Positions 15,572-24,307 of a stretch of DNA of 47,322 nt are shown here, piece by piece (the stretch's first letter is position 1; every line of letters begins with the position of its first letter). The stretch is from Georgenia thermotolerans (GTDB taxonomy: Bacteria > Actinomycetota > Actinomycetes > Actinomycetales > Actinomycetaceae): contig NZ_VUKF01000039.1 of assembly GCF_009193185.1 (NCBI RefSeq), forward strand, positions 1-47,322, read 5' to 3'. The position numbers and the translations under genes were made by a program. The notes beneath the pieces were generated by a model. It searched no databases, was not told the DNA's origin, and saw only the letters and a program-made list of their open reading frames with translations.

Positions 15572-18316
15572 GTGACCAGCTCCCGCAAGCTCGTGATCGT
15601 CGAGTCGCCCGCCAAGGCGCGCACCATCGGCGGCTATCTCGGGCCCGACTTCGAGGTCGAGGCCAGCGTGGGGCACATCCGCGACCTCCCGCAGCCCTCC
15701 GAGCTCCCGCCGGAGATGAAGAAGGGCCCGTACGGGAAGTTCGCCGTCGACGTCGAGGGCGACTTCGACCCCTACTACGTCGTCGACTCGGACAAGAAGA
15801 AGAAGGTCACCGAGCTCAAGCGGGCCCTCAAGGACGCCGACGAGCTCTACCTGGCCACGGACGAGGACCGCGAGGGCGAGGCGATCGCCTGGCACCTGCT
15901 CGACGTCCTCAAGCCCAAGGTGCCGGTCAAGCGCATGGTGTTCCACGAGATCACCAAGGAGGCGATCAGCCGGGCCCTGGAGAACACCCGCGAGCTGGAC
16001 ACCCGTCTCGTCGACGCCCAGGAGACCCGCCGCATCCTCGACCGCCTCGTGGGCTACGAGGTCTCGCCCCTGCTGTGGCGCAAGATCAAGCCGGGCATCT
16101 CCGCCGGGCGCGTGCAGTCCGTGGCCACCCGCATGGTCGTCGAGCGCGAGCGTGAGCGCATGGCCTTCCGGTCGGCGTCCTACTGGGACGTCAAGGGCAC
16201 GTTCACCGGCGGGCCCGAGGACGACCGCGGCCAGTTCGTCGCCCGCCTGACCACCCTCGACGGGCACCGCGTGGCCACCGGCCGGGACTTCGGCGACGAC
16301 GGCCTCCTCAAGAGCGCCGCCGGGAAGGCCGGCGTGGTCCACCTGCACCAGGCCGAGGCCGCCGCGCTGGCCGCGGCGCTGGAGCGGGCCGAGGCGCGGG
16401 TGGTCTCCATGGAGACCAAGCCGTACACCCGCCGGCCCGCCGCGCCGTTCACCACCTCCACCCTCCAGCAGGAGGCCTCCCGCAAGCTGCGCATGAGCGC
16501 CCGGGAGACCATGCGCACCGCGCAGGGCCTGTACGAGAACGGCTACATCACCTACATGCGTACCGACTCGCCGGTGCTGTCGGGGCAGGCCATCGCCGCC
16601 GCCCGCCGGCAGGCGGCGGAGCTGTACGGCCCCGAGTTCGTCCCCGACAAGCCCCGCCTCTACGGCGCGAAGGCCAAGGGCGCGCAGGAGGCGCACGAGG
16701 CCATCCGCCCCGCCGGGGACTCCTTCCGCACCCCGGCCCAGGTCGCCAACCAGCTCAGCGGCGCCCAGTTCCGCCTCTACGAGCTCATCTGGAAGCGCAC
16801 CGTCGCCTCGCAGATGGCCGACGCCCGCGGCTCCACCGCCACCGTCCGCCTCGCCGCCACCGCGGCGCTCGAGGACGGCGCGCGCCGGGCCGAGCTTTCG
16901 GCCTCGGGCACCGTCATCACCTTCCGCGGATTCCTCGCCGCCTACGAGGAGGGCCGCGACGCCGACCGCTACGAGGGCGGCGCCGAGAAGGAGACCCGCC
17001 TGCCGGTGCTCACGGAGGGAGACCCGGTCGACACCGACGCGGTCACCGCCGAGGGCCACGAGACCACCCCGCCGCCGCGCTACACCGAGGCGTCCCTGGT
17101 CAAGGCGCTGGAGGAGCGCGGCATCGGCCGCCCGTCCACCTACGCCGCGACCATCTCGACGATCACCGACCGCGGCTACGTCGACCGGCGCGGCCAGGCG
17201 CTGGTGCCGACCTGGCTGGCGTTCTCGGTGGTGCGCCTGCTCGAGGACAACCTGCCCCGGCTGGTCGACTACGACTTCACCGCCGAGATGGAGGACGACC
17301 TCGACCGCATCGCCTCGGGCGCCCAGGACCGGGTCGACTGGCTCTCCCGCTTCTACCGCGGCGACGCCGCCACGGAGAACCCGGGTCTCAAGGAGCTCGT
17401 CGACGGGCTGGGCGACATCGACGCCCGCGCCGTCAACAGCATCGAGATCGGCGACGGGATCACCCTGCGGGTGGGCCGCTACGGCCCCTACCTCACCGCC
17501 CTGGGGGAGAACGGCGAGGAGCGGCGCGCCAGCGTGCCCGACGACGTCGCCCCCGACGAGCTGACCGTCGAGAAGGCCCGCGAGCTCCTCGAGCGCCAGA
17601 GCGACGACGGCCGCGAGCTCGGCACCGACCCCGCCACCGGCCACGCCATCGTCGCCCGCGTCGGCCGCTTCGGGCCCTACGTCACCGAGGTGCTGCCCGA
17701 GGAGGACGACGACGCCGCCCCCGCCGCCGCCGCGGACGGGAAGAAGCCCGCCCGGAAGAAGGCCGCGAAGGCCAAGCCGCGCACCGCCTCGCTGTTCAAG
17801 TCCATGCAGCTCGAGACCGTCACCCTCGAGGACGCCCTCCGGCTGCTGTCCCTGCCCCGGGTGGTCGGCACCGACCCCGACGGGGTGGAGATCACCGCCC
17901 AGAACGGCCGCTACGGGCCCTACCTCAAGCGCGGCACCGACTCGCGGTCGCTGGCCACCGAGGACCAGATCTTCGACATCACCCTCGAGGAGGCCCTGGC
18001 CATCTACGCCCAGCCCAAGCGCGGGCGCGGCGCCACCGCCAAGCCGCCGCTGCGCGAGCTCGGGGAGGACCCCACCAGCGGCAAGCCGGTGGTCGTCAAG
18101 GACGGCCGGTTCGGCCCCTACGTCACCGACGGCACGACCAACGCCACCCTGCGCAAGGACGACGACGTCGAGACGATCACGCCCGAGCGCGGCTACGAGC
18201 TGCTGGCCGAGAAGCGCGCCAAGGGGCCGGCCAAGAAGCCCGCCCGGAAGACCGCGGCGAAGAAGACCACGACGAAGGCGAGCACCACCAAGGCCAAGGC
18301 CGCCGCGAAGAAGTAG
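15572..18316 (+). CDS. topA: DNA topoisomerase I (type IA)
   Basis: Relaxes negatively supercoiled DNA; 914 aa. The TOPRIM domain begins with LVIVESPAKARTIGGYL and contains DEDREGEAIAWHL (metal-binding acidic triad). The active-site Tyr is in YITYMRTDSP (Tyr at about residue 328). The C-terminus has repeated RYGPYL/RFGPYV modules (four copies between about 630 and 850) instead of zinc fingers and ends in a Lys/Ala-rich tail, both typical of actinobacterial TopA. GTG 15572 is the only in-frame start near the TOPRIM domain. A -10-like TACCGT at 15506-15511 may be its promoter. Confidence 0.97.
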   Translation: MTSSRKLVIVESPAKARTIGGYLGPDFEVEASVGHIRDLPQPSELPPEMKKGPYGKFAVDVEGDFDPYYVVDSDKKKKVTELKRALKDADELYLATDEDREGEAIAWHLLDVLKPKVPVKRMVFHEITKEAISRALENTRELDTRLVDAQETRRILDRLVGYEVSPLLWRKIKPGISAGRVQSVATRMVVERERERMAFRSASYWDVKGTFTGGPEDDRGQFVARLTTLDGHRVATGRDFGDDGLLKSAAGKAGVVHLHQAEAAALAAALERAEARVVSMETKPYTRRPAAPFTTSTLQQEASRKLRMSARETMRTAQGLYENGYITYMRTDSPVLSGQAIAAARRQAAELYGPEFVPDKPRLYGAKAKGAQEAHEAIRPAGDSFRTPAQVANQLSGAQFRLYELIWKRTVASQMADARGSTATVRLAATAALEDGARRAELSASGTVITFRGFLAAYEEGRDADRYEGGAEKETRLPVLTEGDPVDTDAVTAEGHETTPPPRYTEASLVKALEERGIGRPSTYAATISTITDRGYVDRRGQALVPTWLAFSVVRLLEDNLPRLVDYDFTAEMEDDLDRIASGAQDRVDWLSRFYRGDAATENPGLKELVDGLGDIDARAVNSIEIGDGITLRVGRYGPYLTALGENGEERRASVPDDVAPDELTVEKARELLERQSDDGRELGTDPATGHAIVARVGRFGPYVTEVLPEEDDDAAPAAAADGKKPARKKAAKAKPRTASLFKSMQLETVTLEDALRLLSLPRVVGTDPDGVEITAQNGRYGPYLKRGTDSRSLATEDQIFDITLEEALAIYAQPKRGRGATAKPPLRELGEDPTSGKPVVVKDGRFGPYVTDGTTNATLRKDDDVETITPERGYELLAEKRAKGPAKKPARKTAAKKTTTKASTTKAKAAAKK

Positions 18317-18320
18317 CGGG

Positions 18321-19028
18321 TCAGCCCACCAGCAGCCAGGTCAGCGTCATGAGCACGACGGCGCCGGCCGGTAGCAGCCACGCCTGGAGGACGGCGGACC
18401 GGCGGGCGCGGCCCCGCTCCCGCGCGAGCTGGGCCGCGCCGTCCGTGGGACTGAGCACGGGGTCCGCCATCGCCGCGGCGGCGCGGTGGTCGAGGACTGC
18501 CGTGCCCACCAGCAGCACGGCGCCGACCGCGACGGCTGCCGGGGCCGGCACCTCGAGCACCACCGGCCGCCAGAGCGCGGCCGCGAGGACGGCGCCCGCG
18601 GCGGCCGTGCCTGCCGCGACGGCCACCTGGACCGGATGGTCGAGGACGGCACGAAGGTGCCGGGCCAGCGCGACGAGCGCCGCCGCGACGACCACCACCG
18701 CCACCACGCTGCCCGCCGTCAGCATGTACGTCCTGCCCTCGCGCCAGGCCAGGAAGGCCGTCAGGGTGAGGTAGACGGCGGCGAGACCGACCACGCTGCG
18801 CACGAGGACGCCGGGCAGCCCGCCGGCGCGCTCACGGGGCAGGTCAAGGCTGCGGGCGTACGCCGCCGCGTGGCCGAAGGCCTCGGCCGGTTCCTCGCCG
18901 CTCTCGGCGCAGTGCGAGCGCACCTGGGCCAGGGCGTCGCCGATGGCGGCGCCGTCGACGTCACGCAGGCGCAGCTCGACGACGAAGTCGGTCTCCCAGG
19001 TGCTTGTAGCGTGGTGCGGTGCGGTCAT
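18321..19028 (-). CDS. HAAS-type membrane protein, partner of PadR regulator
   Basis: 235-aa protein. The N-terminal 65 residues (FVVELRLRDVDGAAIGDALA ... AEAFGHAAAYARSL) have the pattern of the small HAAS domain, which often accompanies PadR regulators. Five or six hydrophobic segments follow. Its ATG overlaps the TGA of the PadR gene (18-19 kb region, overlap 19025-19028), so both are co-transcribed. A role in membrane sensing or transport under PadR control is inferred from this pairing only. It converges with topA, with four bases between the stops. Confidence 0.7.
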   Translation of the reverse strand: MTAPHHATSTWETDFVVELRLRDVDGAAIGDALAQVRSHCAESGEEPAEAFGHAAAYARSLDLPRERAGGLPGVLVRSVVGLAAVYLTLTAFLAWREGRTYMLTAGSVVAVVVVAAALVALARHLRAVLDHPVQVAVAAGTAAAGAVLAAALWRPVVLEVPAPAAVAVGAVLLVGTAVLDHRAAAAMADPVLSPTDGAAQLARERGRARRSAVLQAWLLPAGAVVLMTLTWLLVG

Positions 19029-19411
19029 GGTCGGGCCTCTCTCGGGGGCGCGGCACGGGGCCGCTCGGTGGGGTCGTGCACGACGAAGCGGCTGGTGAGG
19101 TCGGCGAACGCCGCCCACCGCCCGGCGAGGGTGGCGAGCTCGGCGCGGCCGGCCGGGGTGAGCGCGTAGTACTTGCGGGCTGGGCCGGTCTCGCCGGTGC
19201 GCCACTCCACGCGGACCAGGCCGGTGCGCTCGAAGCGCGCGAGCAGGGGGTAGAGAGTGCCGCCCTTGACGGTCCCGATGCCCTCTTGAGCGAGCCGTGC
19301 GGAGATCGCATAGCCGTACGTGGGCCCCTCGCCGAGGATGCGCAGCACGCACACCTCGAGCACACCCCGTAGCCACTCGCTGGGCCACTCGGGGGGCCGC
19401 TCCGTCTCCAT
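19025..19411 (-). CDS. PadR family transcriptional regulator
   Basis: 128-aa winged-helix repressor. EWLRGVLEVCVLRILGEGPTYGYAISARL, GTVKGGTLYPLLARFERTGLVRVEW and ARKYYALTPAGRAEL are classic PadR helix-turn-helix, wing and C-terminal start signatures. PadR proteins usually repress their own operon and a neighbour. The promoter region holds inverted repeats (19417-19448) that overlap a candidate -10 (TACTGT on the minus strand, 19425-19420), consistent with autoregulation, and extend toward the divergent oxidoreductase gene. Confidence 0.9.
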   Translation of the reverse strand: METERPPEWPSEWLRGVLEVCVLRILGEGPTYGYAISARLAQEGIGTVKGGTLYPLLARFERTGLVRVEWRTGETGPARKYYALTPAGRAELATLAGRWAAFADLTSRFVVHDPTERPRAAPPREARP

Positions 19412-19416
19412 GGCGC

Positions 19417-19448
19417 TAGACAGTACGTCTACCTAGTCAGGCTGTCTA
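19417..19448. promoter_or_regulatory. Candidate PadR operator between divergent genes
   Basis: A perfect dyad TAGAC-AGTAC-GTCTA spans 19417-19431, and an outer pair TAGACAG (19417-19423) / CTGTCTA (19442-19448) frames the region. It overlaps the likely PadR -10 element and lies just upstream of the TACGGT element (19459-19464) of the oxidoreductase. The assignment to PadR is inferred from position. Confidence 0.6.
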
Positions 19449-19458
19449 CATAGGCGAG

Positions 19459-19464
19459 TACGGT
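19459..19464 (+). promoter_or_regulatory. -10 element TACGGT, leaderless-type, oxidoreductase gene
   Basis: TACGGT ends seven bases before the GTG at 19472 and supports that start over GTG 19463, which it overlaps. Confidence 0.5.
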
Positions 19465-19471
19465 GGGTCCT

Positions 19472-20500
19472 GTGGATCGGACGCCGTTCTCCCTGCCCGC
19501 GCTCCCGGATCCCGCCGAGGCGCCGCCCCTGCGCTGGGGCATCCTCGGCGCCGGCGGGATCGCGGCCACCTTCGCCCGGGACGTCCCGGCGCGCACCCGT
19601 CAGCGGGTCGTCGCCGTCGGCTCGCGCGACCGGGCCCGGGCCGAGGCCTTCGCCGCCGCCCACGGCGTCCCGCGCGCCCACGGCGGGTACGAGGCGCTGG
19701 TGGCCGACCCCGAGGTCGACGTTATCTACGTCGCCACGCCGCACAGCCTCCACCGAGACCACGCGCTGCTGGCCCTGGCCGCCGGCAAGCACGTCCTCGT
19801 CGAGAAGGCCTTCACCCGCAACGCCGCCGAGGCGCGGGAGGTCTTCGCCGCGGCGCGGGCCCAGGGCCGGTTCGTGATGGAGGCCATGTGGACCCGGTTC
19901 CTGCCGCACATGGTGGCGCTGCGCGCCCTCGCCGGCTCCGGCGAGCTGGGCGAGGTCCTCGCCGTCACCGCCGACCACGGCCAGCGGCTGGACACCGTCG
20001 AGCGCCTGCTCGCGCCGTCGCTGGCCGGCGGCGCGCTGCTCGACCTGGGCGTCTACCCGCTCTCCTTCGCGCACAGCCTGCTCGGGGCGCCGGCCACCGT
20101 GCAGGCCGCCGGCGTGCTCACCGACCTCGGGGTGGACGCGTACGAGGCCATCACCCTCACCTACGCCGACAGCCGGGCGGTGGCGGTGTGCGGGGCGAAC
20201 ATGTGGGCCCGCAGCGCGACGGCGGCGGCCGTGGTGGGCACCGACGCCCGGGTCGACGTGGCGGGGGAGTTCTACCGGCCCAGCGCCTTCACCGTCACCC
20301 CGCTGCGCGGGGAGCCGTGGCGCTGGGAGGCCGACGGCCTGGTGGGCGGCGGCTTCGAGTTCGAGGCGGCCGAGGTGGCCCGCTGCATCGCCGCGGGCCG
20401 GCAGGAGTCGGCGACCATGCCGTGGCAGGACACCGTCGAGGTGATGGAGATCATGGACGAGGTGCGCCGCCAGCTCGGCGTGGTCTACCCCGGCGAGTAG
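19472..20500 (+). CDS. Gfo/Idh/MocA family oxidoreductase
   Basis: 342-aa NAD(P)-dependent oxidoreductase. The Rossmann start is LRWGILGAGGIAATFARDV, with the family signatures VIYVATPHSLHRDHALLAL and GKHVLVEKAFTRNAAEA (catalytic Lys in EKA). The sugar or polyol substrate is unknown; closest by pattern to trans-1,2-dihydrobenzene-1,2-diol dehydrogenase-like members. It is divergent from PadR with a shared 60-bp control region. GTG 19472 is preferred because a -10-like TACGGT ends seven bases before it; GTG 19463 is three codons upstream. Confidence 0.88.
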   Translation: MDRTPFSLPALPDPAEAPPLRWGILGAGGIAATFARDVPARTRQRVVAVGSRDRARAEAFAAAHGVPRAHGGYEALVADPEVDVIYVATPHSLHRDHALLALAAGKHVLVEKAFTRNAAEAREVFAAARAQGRFVMEAMWTRFLPHMVALRALAGSGELGEVLAVTADHGQRLDTVERLLAPSLAGGALLDLGVYPLSFAHSLLGAPATVQAAGVLTDLGVDAYEAITLTYADSRAVAVCGANMWARSATAAAVVGTDARVDVAGEFYRPSAFTVTPLRGEPWRWEADGLVGGGFEFEAAEVARCIAAGRQESATMPWQDTVEVMEIMDEVRRQLGVVYPGE

Positions 20501-20573
20501 GCGCGCTCGTGTCGTGCCCCGGACGGCGCCCGCGGCCCGGTGGATGCTCGGCGGGCGTGTCGGTGGGGCTGGT

Positions 20574-20579
20574 TACGCT
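20574..20579 (+). promoter_or_regulatory. -10 element TACGCT, leaderless-type, tmk
   Basis: TACGCT ends six bases before the GTG at 20586. Confidence 0.55.
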
Positions 20580-20585
20580 GACCCC

Positions 20586-21272
20586 GTGACCACCCCGCCC
20601 CCGCGCCCCACCACCGCCCTCCCCGCGACCGGCTGCTTCGTCGCGCTCGAGGGCGGCGACGGCGCGGGCAAGACCACCCAGCAGGAGCTGCTGGGCCGCT
20701 GGCTCCGCGGGCTCGGCCACGAGGTGGTCCTCACCCGCGAACCGGGCGGGACCGAGCTCGGGCGGGTGCTGCGCGAGGCGGTCCTGCACGGCGGTGACGT
20801 CGACCCGCGCACCGAGGCCCTGCTCTACGCCACCGACCGCGCCCACCACGTCCACCAGCTCGTCCGCCCGGCGCTCGGGCGCGGCGCCGTCGTCGTCACC
20901 GACCGCTACATCGACTCCTCCGTCGCCTACCAGGGCGCCGCCCGCGAGCTCGGCGCCGCGGAGATCCGCGACCTGTCGCTGTGGGCCACCGAGGGCCTGC
21001 TGCCGCACCTCACCGTGCTGCTCGACCTCGATCCCGCCGCCGGGGCCGCCCGCATCACCGGTGCGCCGGACCGCATCGAGCGCGAGTCCGCCGCCTTTCA
21101 CACCCGGGTGCGCGAGCACTACTTCGCCCTCGCCGCCGCCGACCCCGCCCGCTACCTCGTCCTCGACGCGACCTGGCCGCCCGAGCGGATCCACGCGGCG
21201 GTCCGGGAGCGGCTGGCGCCGCTGCTGCCCGCCCCCGCGGTGCCCGGGGCGCGGGCCGGAGGCCGGCCGTGA
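20586..21272 (+). CDS. tmk: Thymidylate kinase
   Basis: Phosphorylates dTMP to dTDP; 228 aa. The P-loop is ALEGGDGAGKTTQ, followed by the LTREPGGTELG segment and the DRYIDSSVAYQGAAREL region with the DR(Y/H) motif. GTG 20586 is chosen over an upstream ATG (20514) because the longer form adds unconserved residues and a -10-like TACGCT ends six bases before the GTG. Its stop overlaps the GTG of holB; the tmk-holB pair is a common actinobacterial arrangement. Confidence 0.96.
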   Translation: MTTPPPRPTTALPATGCFVALEGGDGAGKTTQQELLGRWLRGLGHEVVLTREPGGTELGRVLREAVLHGGDVDPRTEALLYATDRAHHVHQLVRPALGRGAVVVTDRYIDSSVAYQGAARELGAAEIRDLSLWATEGLLPHLTVLLDLDPAAGAARITGAPDRIERESAAFHTRVREHYFALAAADPARYLVLDATWPPERIHAAVRERLAPLLPAPAVPGARAGGRP

Positions 21273-22441
21273 GCGTGTGGGACCAGGTGGTCGGCCAGGA
21301 CCAGGTGGTGGCCACCCTGCGCGCCGCCGTCGACGCCTCCCGGGCGGCCACCGACGAGGCGGCCGCCCGCGCCATGACGCACGCCTGGCTCATCACCGGC
21401 CCGCCCGGCTCCGGCCGCTCGGTCGCCGCCCGCGCCTTCGCCGCCGCCCTGCAGTGCACCGACCCCGACGAGCCCGGGTGCGGCCGGTGCCAGGCCTGCA
21501 CGACGGCGCTGGCCGGCACGCACGCCGACGTCGCCCTGGTGGGCACCGAGAAGGTCGTCTTCAGCATCGACGAGATCCGCCCGCTGGTGTCCCAGGCGCA
21601 GCGCTCGCCCGCCCAGGGGCACTGGCGCGTCATGCTCATGGAGGACGCCGACCGCATGGTCGAGCGCACCTCCAACGTGCTGCTCAAGGCCATCGAGGAG
21701 CCGCCGCCGCGCACCGTCTGGCTGCTGTGCGCGCCCAGCCCCGAGGACGTCCTGACCACCATCCGCTCCCGGTGCCGCGCGGTGCACCTGCGGGTGCCCG
21801 ACCCGCGCGCCGTGGCGGACCTGCTGGTGCGCCGCGACGGGGTGGACCCGCAGGTGGCGCTGACCGCCGCCCGCGCCGCGCAGTCGCACGTCGGCCTCGC
21901 CCGGCGCCTCGCCCGCGACCCCGAGGCGCGCGAGCGGCGCCGCCGGCTGCTGGCGGTGCCCACGACGATCCGCGGGGTGGGCGACGCGGTGCTCGCCGCC
22001 GCCCAGCTCATCGACCTCTCCGCCACCGACGCCAAGGCGGCCACCGAGGAGCGCGACGCCGCCGAGAAGGCCGCGCTGCTGCGCACCCTCGGCGCCGAGG
22101 CCGGAGCCCGCCTGCCCCCGGCGCTGCGCGGGCAGGTCAAGCAGCTCGAGGAGGACCAGAAGCGACGCGCCACCCGCGCGCAGCGCGACGTGCTCGACCG
22201 TGCCATGGTCGACCTGCTCTCCCTGTACCGCGACGTCCTCGTCGTCCAGCTCGGCGCCGACGTCGAGCTCGTCAACGCCGACGCCGCCGAGCAGGTGCGC
22301 CGCCTCGCCGCCGACTCCACGCCCGAGCAGACCGTGCGGCGGATGGACGCCGTCGGCGTGGCCCGGGAGCGGCTCGCCGGCAACGTCGCCCCGCTGCTGG
22401 CGATGGAGGCGATGATGATCGCGCTGCGCCCGCAGGCCTGA
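21269..22441 (+). CDS. holB: DNA polymerase III delta-prime subunit
   Basis: Clamp-loader subunit, 390 aa. AAA+ core with LITGPPGSGRSVAARAFA, where the P-loop Lys is replaced by Arg, as expected for a delta-prime subunit that does not hydrolyse ATP. The zinc module is visible as CTDPDEPGCGRCQACT, and VMLMEDADRMVERTSNVLLKAIEEPPPRTVWLL holds the degenerate Walker B and the SRC-like region. GTG 21269 overlaps the tmk stop (GTGA). The C-terminal third is a helical collar domain. Confidence 0.93.
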   Translation: MSVWDQVVGQDQVVATLRAAVDASRAATDEAAARAMTHAWLITGPPGSGRSVAARAFAAALQCTDPDEPGCGRCQACTTALAGTHADVALVGTEKVVFSIDEIRPLVSQAQRSPAQGHWRVMLMEDADRMVERTSNVLLKAIEEPPPRTVWLLCAPSPEDVLTTIRSRCRAVHLRVPDPRAVADLLVRRDGVDPQVALTAARAAQSHVGLARRLARDPEARERRRRLLAVPTTIRGVGDAVLAAAQLIDLSATDAKAATEERDAAEKAALLRTLGAEAGARLPPALRGQVKQLEEDQKRRATRAQRDVLDRAMVDLLSLYRDVLVVQLGADVELVNADAAEQVRRLAADSTPEQTVRRMDAVGVARERLAGNVAPLLAMEAMMIALRPQA

Positions 22442-22501
22442 CGCGCCTGGCGTGAGCGGGGTCGCCCCCGGCCCGGGTGCCGGTCGGCGCGACGTGCCAG
22501 G

Positions 22502-22507
22502 TAGCGT
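22502..22507 (+). promoter_or_regulatory. -10 element TAGCGT, leaderless-type, hydrolase lipoprotein gene
   Basis: TAGCGT ends six bases before the GTG at 22514. Confidence 0.5.
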
Positions 22508-22513
22508 GGCCGG

Positions 22514-24034
22514 GTGACCTTGCGCCGCGCCCTGCCCGCCCTCCTCGCCACATTCCTGCTGCTGGCGGGCTGTGCGTCAGGTTCGCCCCAGGGCGGCCCG
22601 GCCGCCTCGTCATCCGCCACGACCGCTGAGGTGCCGGCCGGGCTCGAGCAGTACTACGACCAGCAGGTGGCCTGGGAGCGGTGCGGCAGCGACCTCGAGT
22701 GCGCCGACGTCACGGTCCCGCTCGACTACGACCACCCGGACGGGGAGCACGCCACCATCGCCGTCAAGCGCCTGCTCAGCGCCCGGCAGGGGGAGCGGGT
22801 CGGCTCGCTGCTGGTCAACCCCGGCGGCCCGGGCAGCCCGGGCACCACGCTGGTGGACTCCGCGACCACGATGTTCAGCGCGAACCTGCGCGACGCCTAC
22901 GACATCGTCGGTTTCGACCCGCGCGGCACCGGGGGCTCCAGCCGGGTGGAGTGCGTCGGGGACGGCGAGCTCGACCGCATCCGCGCGACCCAGTACGACA
23001 CCGACACCCCCCAGGGGCTGGCGGACTACGAGGCGGACGCGAAGAAGATCGCCCAGGGCTGCGAGCAGCACACCGGCGCCCTGCTCGGCGAGGTCGACAC
23101 CAAGTCGGCCGCCCGGGACATGGACGTCCTGCGCCACCTGCTGGGCGAGAAGGAGCTGAACTACCTCGGCTACTCCTACGGCACCTACCTCGGGGCGACC
23201 TACGCCGAGCTGTTCCCCAAGCACGTCGGGCGCTTCGTCCTCGACGGCGCGATGGACCCCGCCCTCAGCGCGCACGAGACCACCCTGGGCCAGGCGAAGG
23301 CCTTCGAGCAGGCCCTGCGGGCCTACGTCGAGGACTGCCTGAAGGGCCAGGCGTGCCCGCTCAGCGGCAGCGTGGACGACGGCGTCGCCCAAGTGCGCAC
23401 CCTGCTGCAGGTCACCGAGCACACCCCGTTGCCCACCTCCGACGGGCGCGAGCTGACCGCCCCGCTGGCCTTCTCGGGCATGCTCCTGCCGCTGTACGAC
23501 AACCGGCAGTGGGTGGTCCTCACCCAGGCCCTGACCCAGGCCATGCGCGAGGGTGACGGGTCCATGCTGCTCTATCTGGCCGACCTCATGGCCGGCCGCG
23601 CCTCCGACGGCACCTACCCCGACGGGTCCACCGAGGCGAACTGGGCGATCAACTGCGCGGACTTCGGCTCCACCGGCGACCCGGAGGAGTGGGCCCGGCA
23701 GGCCAAGGAGCTCGAGCAGGCCTCGCCGACGTTCGGGCAGATGCTCGCCTACGGCGACGTCCTGTGCGCCGAGTGGCCGGGCCACCCGGCCGGCGAGCGC
23801 GGCCCGATCCACGCGCCCGGAGCGAACCCGATCATGGTCGTCGGCACCACCGGCGACCCCGCCACCCCCTACGCCTGGGCCCAGTCCCTGGCCGAGGAGC
23901 TCGACAGCGGCTTCCTCGTGACCTACCAGGGCGAGGGACACACCGCCTACGGCCGGTCCAACGCCTGCGTCACCGGCGCCGTGGACGACTTCCTCATCGA
24001 CGGCACCCGCCCCAAGGAGGGGCTCACCTGCTGA
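22514..24034 (+). CDS. Secreted alpha/beta hydrolase lipoprotein (tripeptidyl aminopeptidase-like)
   Basis: 506-aa exported enzyme. The signal peptide ends in the lipobox LLLAGC, so Cys20 should be lipid-modified. The hydrolase core has the oxyanion stretch LLVNPGGPGSPG (about 99-110), VGFDPRGTGGSS, and the nucleophile elbow GYSYG (Ser about 221). The C-terminal TAP-like part has NPIMVVGTTGDPATPY (Asp) and GEGHTAYG (His). Streptomyces Tap and SlpD/E-type peptidases share this layout; a peptidase role is likely, with unknown specificity. GTG 22514 follows a -10-like TAGCGT by six bases. Confidence 0.88.
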   Translation: MTLRRALPALLATFLLLAGCASGSPQGGPAASSSATTAEVPAGLEQYYDQQVAWERCGSDLECADVTVPLDYDHPDGEHATIAVKRLLSARQGERVGSLLVNPGGPGSPGTTLVDSATTMFSANLRDAYDIVGFDPRGTGGSSRVECVGDGELDRIRATQYDTDTPQGLADYEADAKKIAQGCEQHTGALLGEVDTKSAARDMDVLRHLLGEKELNYLGYSYGTYLGATYAELFPKHVGRFVLDGAMDPALSAHETTLGQAKAFEQALRAYVEDCLKGQACPLSGSVDDGVAQVRTLLQVTEHTPLPTSDGRELTAPLAFSGMLLPLYDNRQWVVLTQALTQAMREGDGSMLLYLADLMAGRASDGTYPDGSTEANWAINCADFGSTGDPEEWARQAKELEQASPTFGQMLAYGDVLCAEWPGHPAGERGPIHAPGANPIMVVGTTGDPATPYAWAQSLAEELDSGFLVTYQGEGHTAYGRSNACVTGAVDDFLIDGTRPKEGLTC

Positions 24035-24047
24035 GGCCGCGACGCCG

Positions 24048-24113
24048 GCGTTGGCTCGCGTCCCGCGAGGGTGCCGGCTCGCGTCCCGCGACCGTGCCGC
24101 ACAGTGCCGCACA
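24048..24113 (+). repeat. Short tandem repeats, about 23-bp then 10-bp period
   Basis: GGCTCGCGTCCCGCGA occurs at 24053-24068 and 24076-24091 (period 23). GTGCCG begins at 24071 and 24094, and GTGCCGCACA is repeated at 24094 and 24104. The array lies directly after the hydrolase stop. Confidence 0.85.
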
Positions 24114-24138
24114 TCACGTCAGGCCAGGTGGCCCCGCT

Positions 24139-24168
24139 TTGTCCCAGCCACGCCGCGCCCGGTACAGT
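24139..24168 (+). promoter_or_regulatory. tRNA-Thr promoter
   Basis: TTGTCC (24139-24144) and TACAGT (24163-24168) with an 18-base spacer, ending 31 bases before the mature tRNA. It is the best -35/-10 pair in the gap. Confidence 0.55.
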
Positions 24169-24199
24169 GGTCCGCGCGTCCGGGGCTGCCCGGAGGCAC

Positions 24200-24272
24200 G
24201 CCGCCTTAGCTCAGTCGGCAGAGCGATTCACTCGTAATGAATAGGTCGTGGGTTCGATTCCCACAGGCGGCT
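24200..24272 (+). tRNA. tRNA-Thr (anticodon CGT)
   Basis: Complete cloverleaf of 73 bases. Acceptor stem GCCGCCT (24200-24206) pairs perfectly with AGGCGGC (24265-24271), discriminator T 24272. D arm GCTC/GAGC; anticodon stem ATTCA/TGAAT around loop CTCGTAA (24231-24237), giving anticodon CGT, which reads ACG (Thr). T arm GTGGG-TTCGATT-CCCAC. CCA is not encoded: the next bases are CAG. The upstream hydrolase gene and downstream hairpin suggest a single-gene transcript. Confidence 0.97.
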
Positions 24273-24276
24273 CAGA

Positions 24277-24307
24277 ACGGGGCCCGGTCCTTCGGACCGG
24301 GCCCCGT
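24277..24307 (+). terminator. Strong hairpin after tRNA-Thr
   Basis: Perfect 14-bp stem ACGGGGCCCGGTCC / GGACCGGGCCCCGT with a TTC loop, five bases after the tRNA. No T-run follows. Confidence 0.8.

Noticed and set aside
15323-17644. 773-aa minus-strand ORF opposite topA
   Set aside because: Shadow of topA codon usage; no start signal and no domain.
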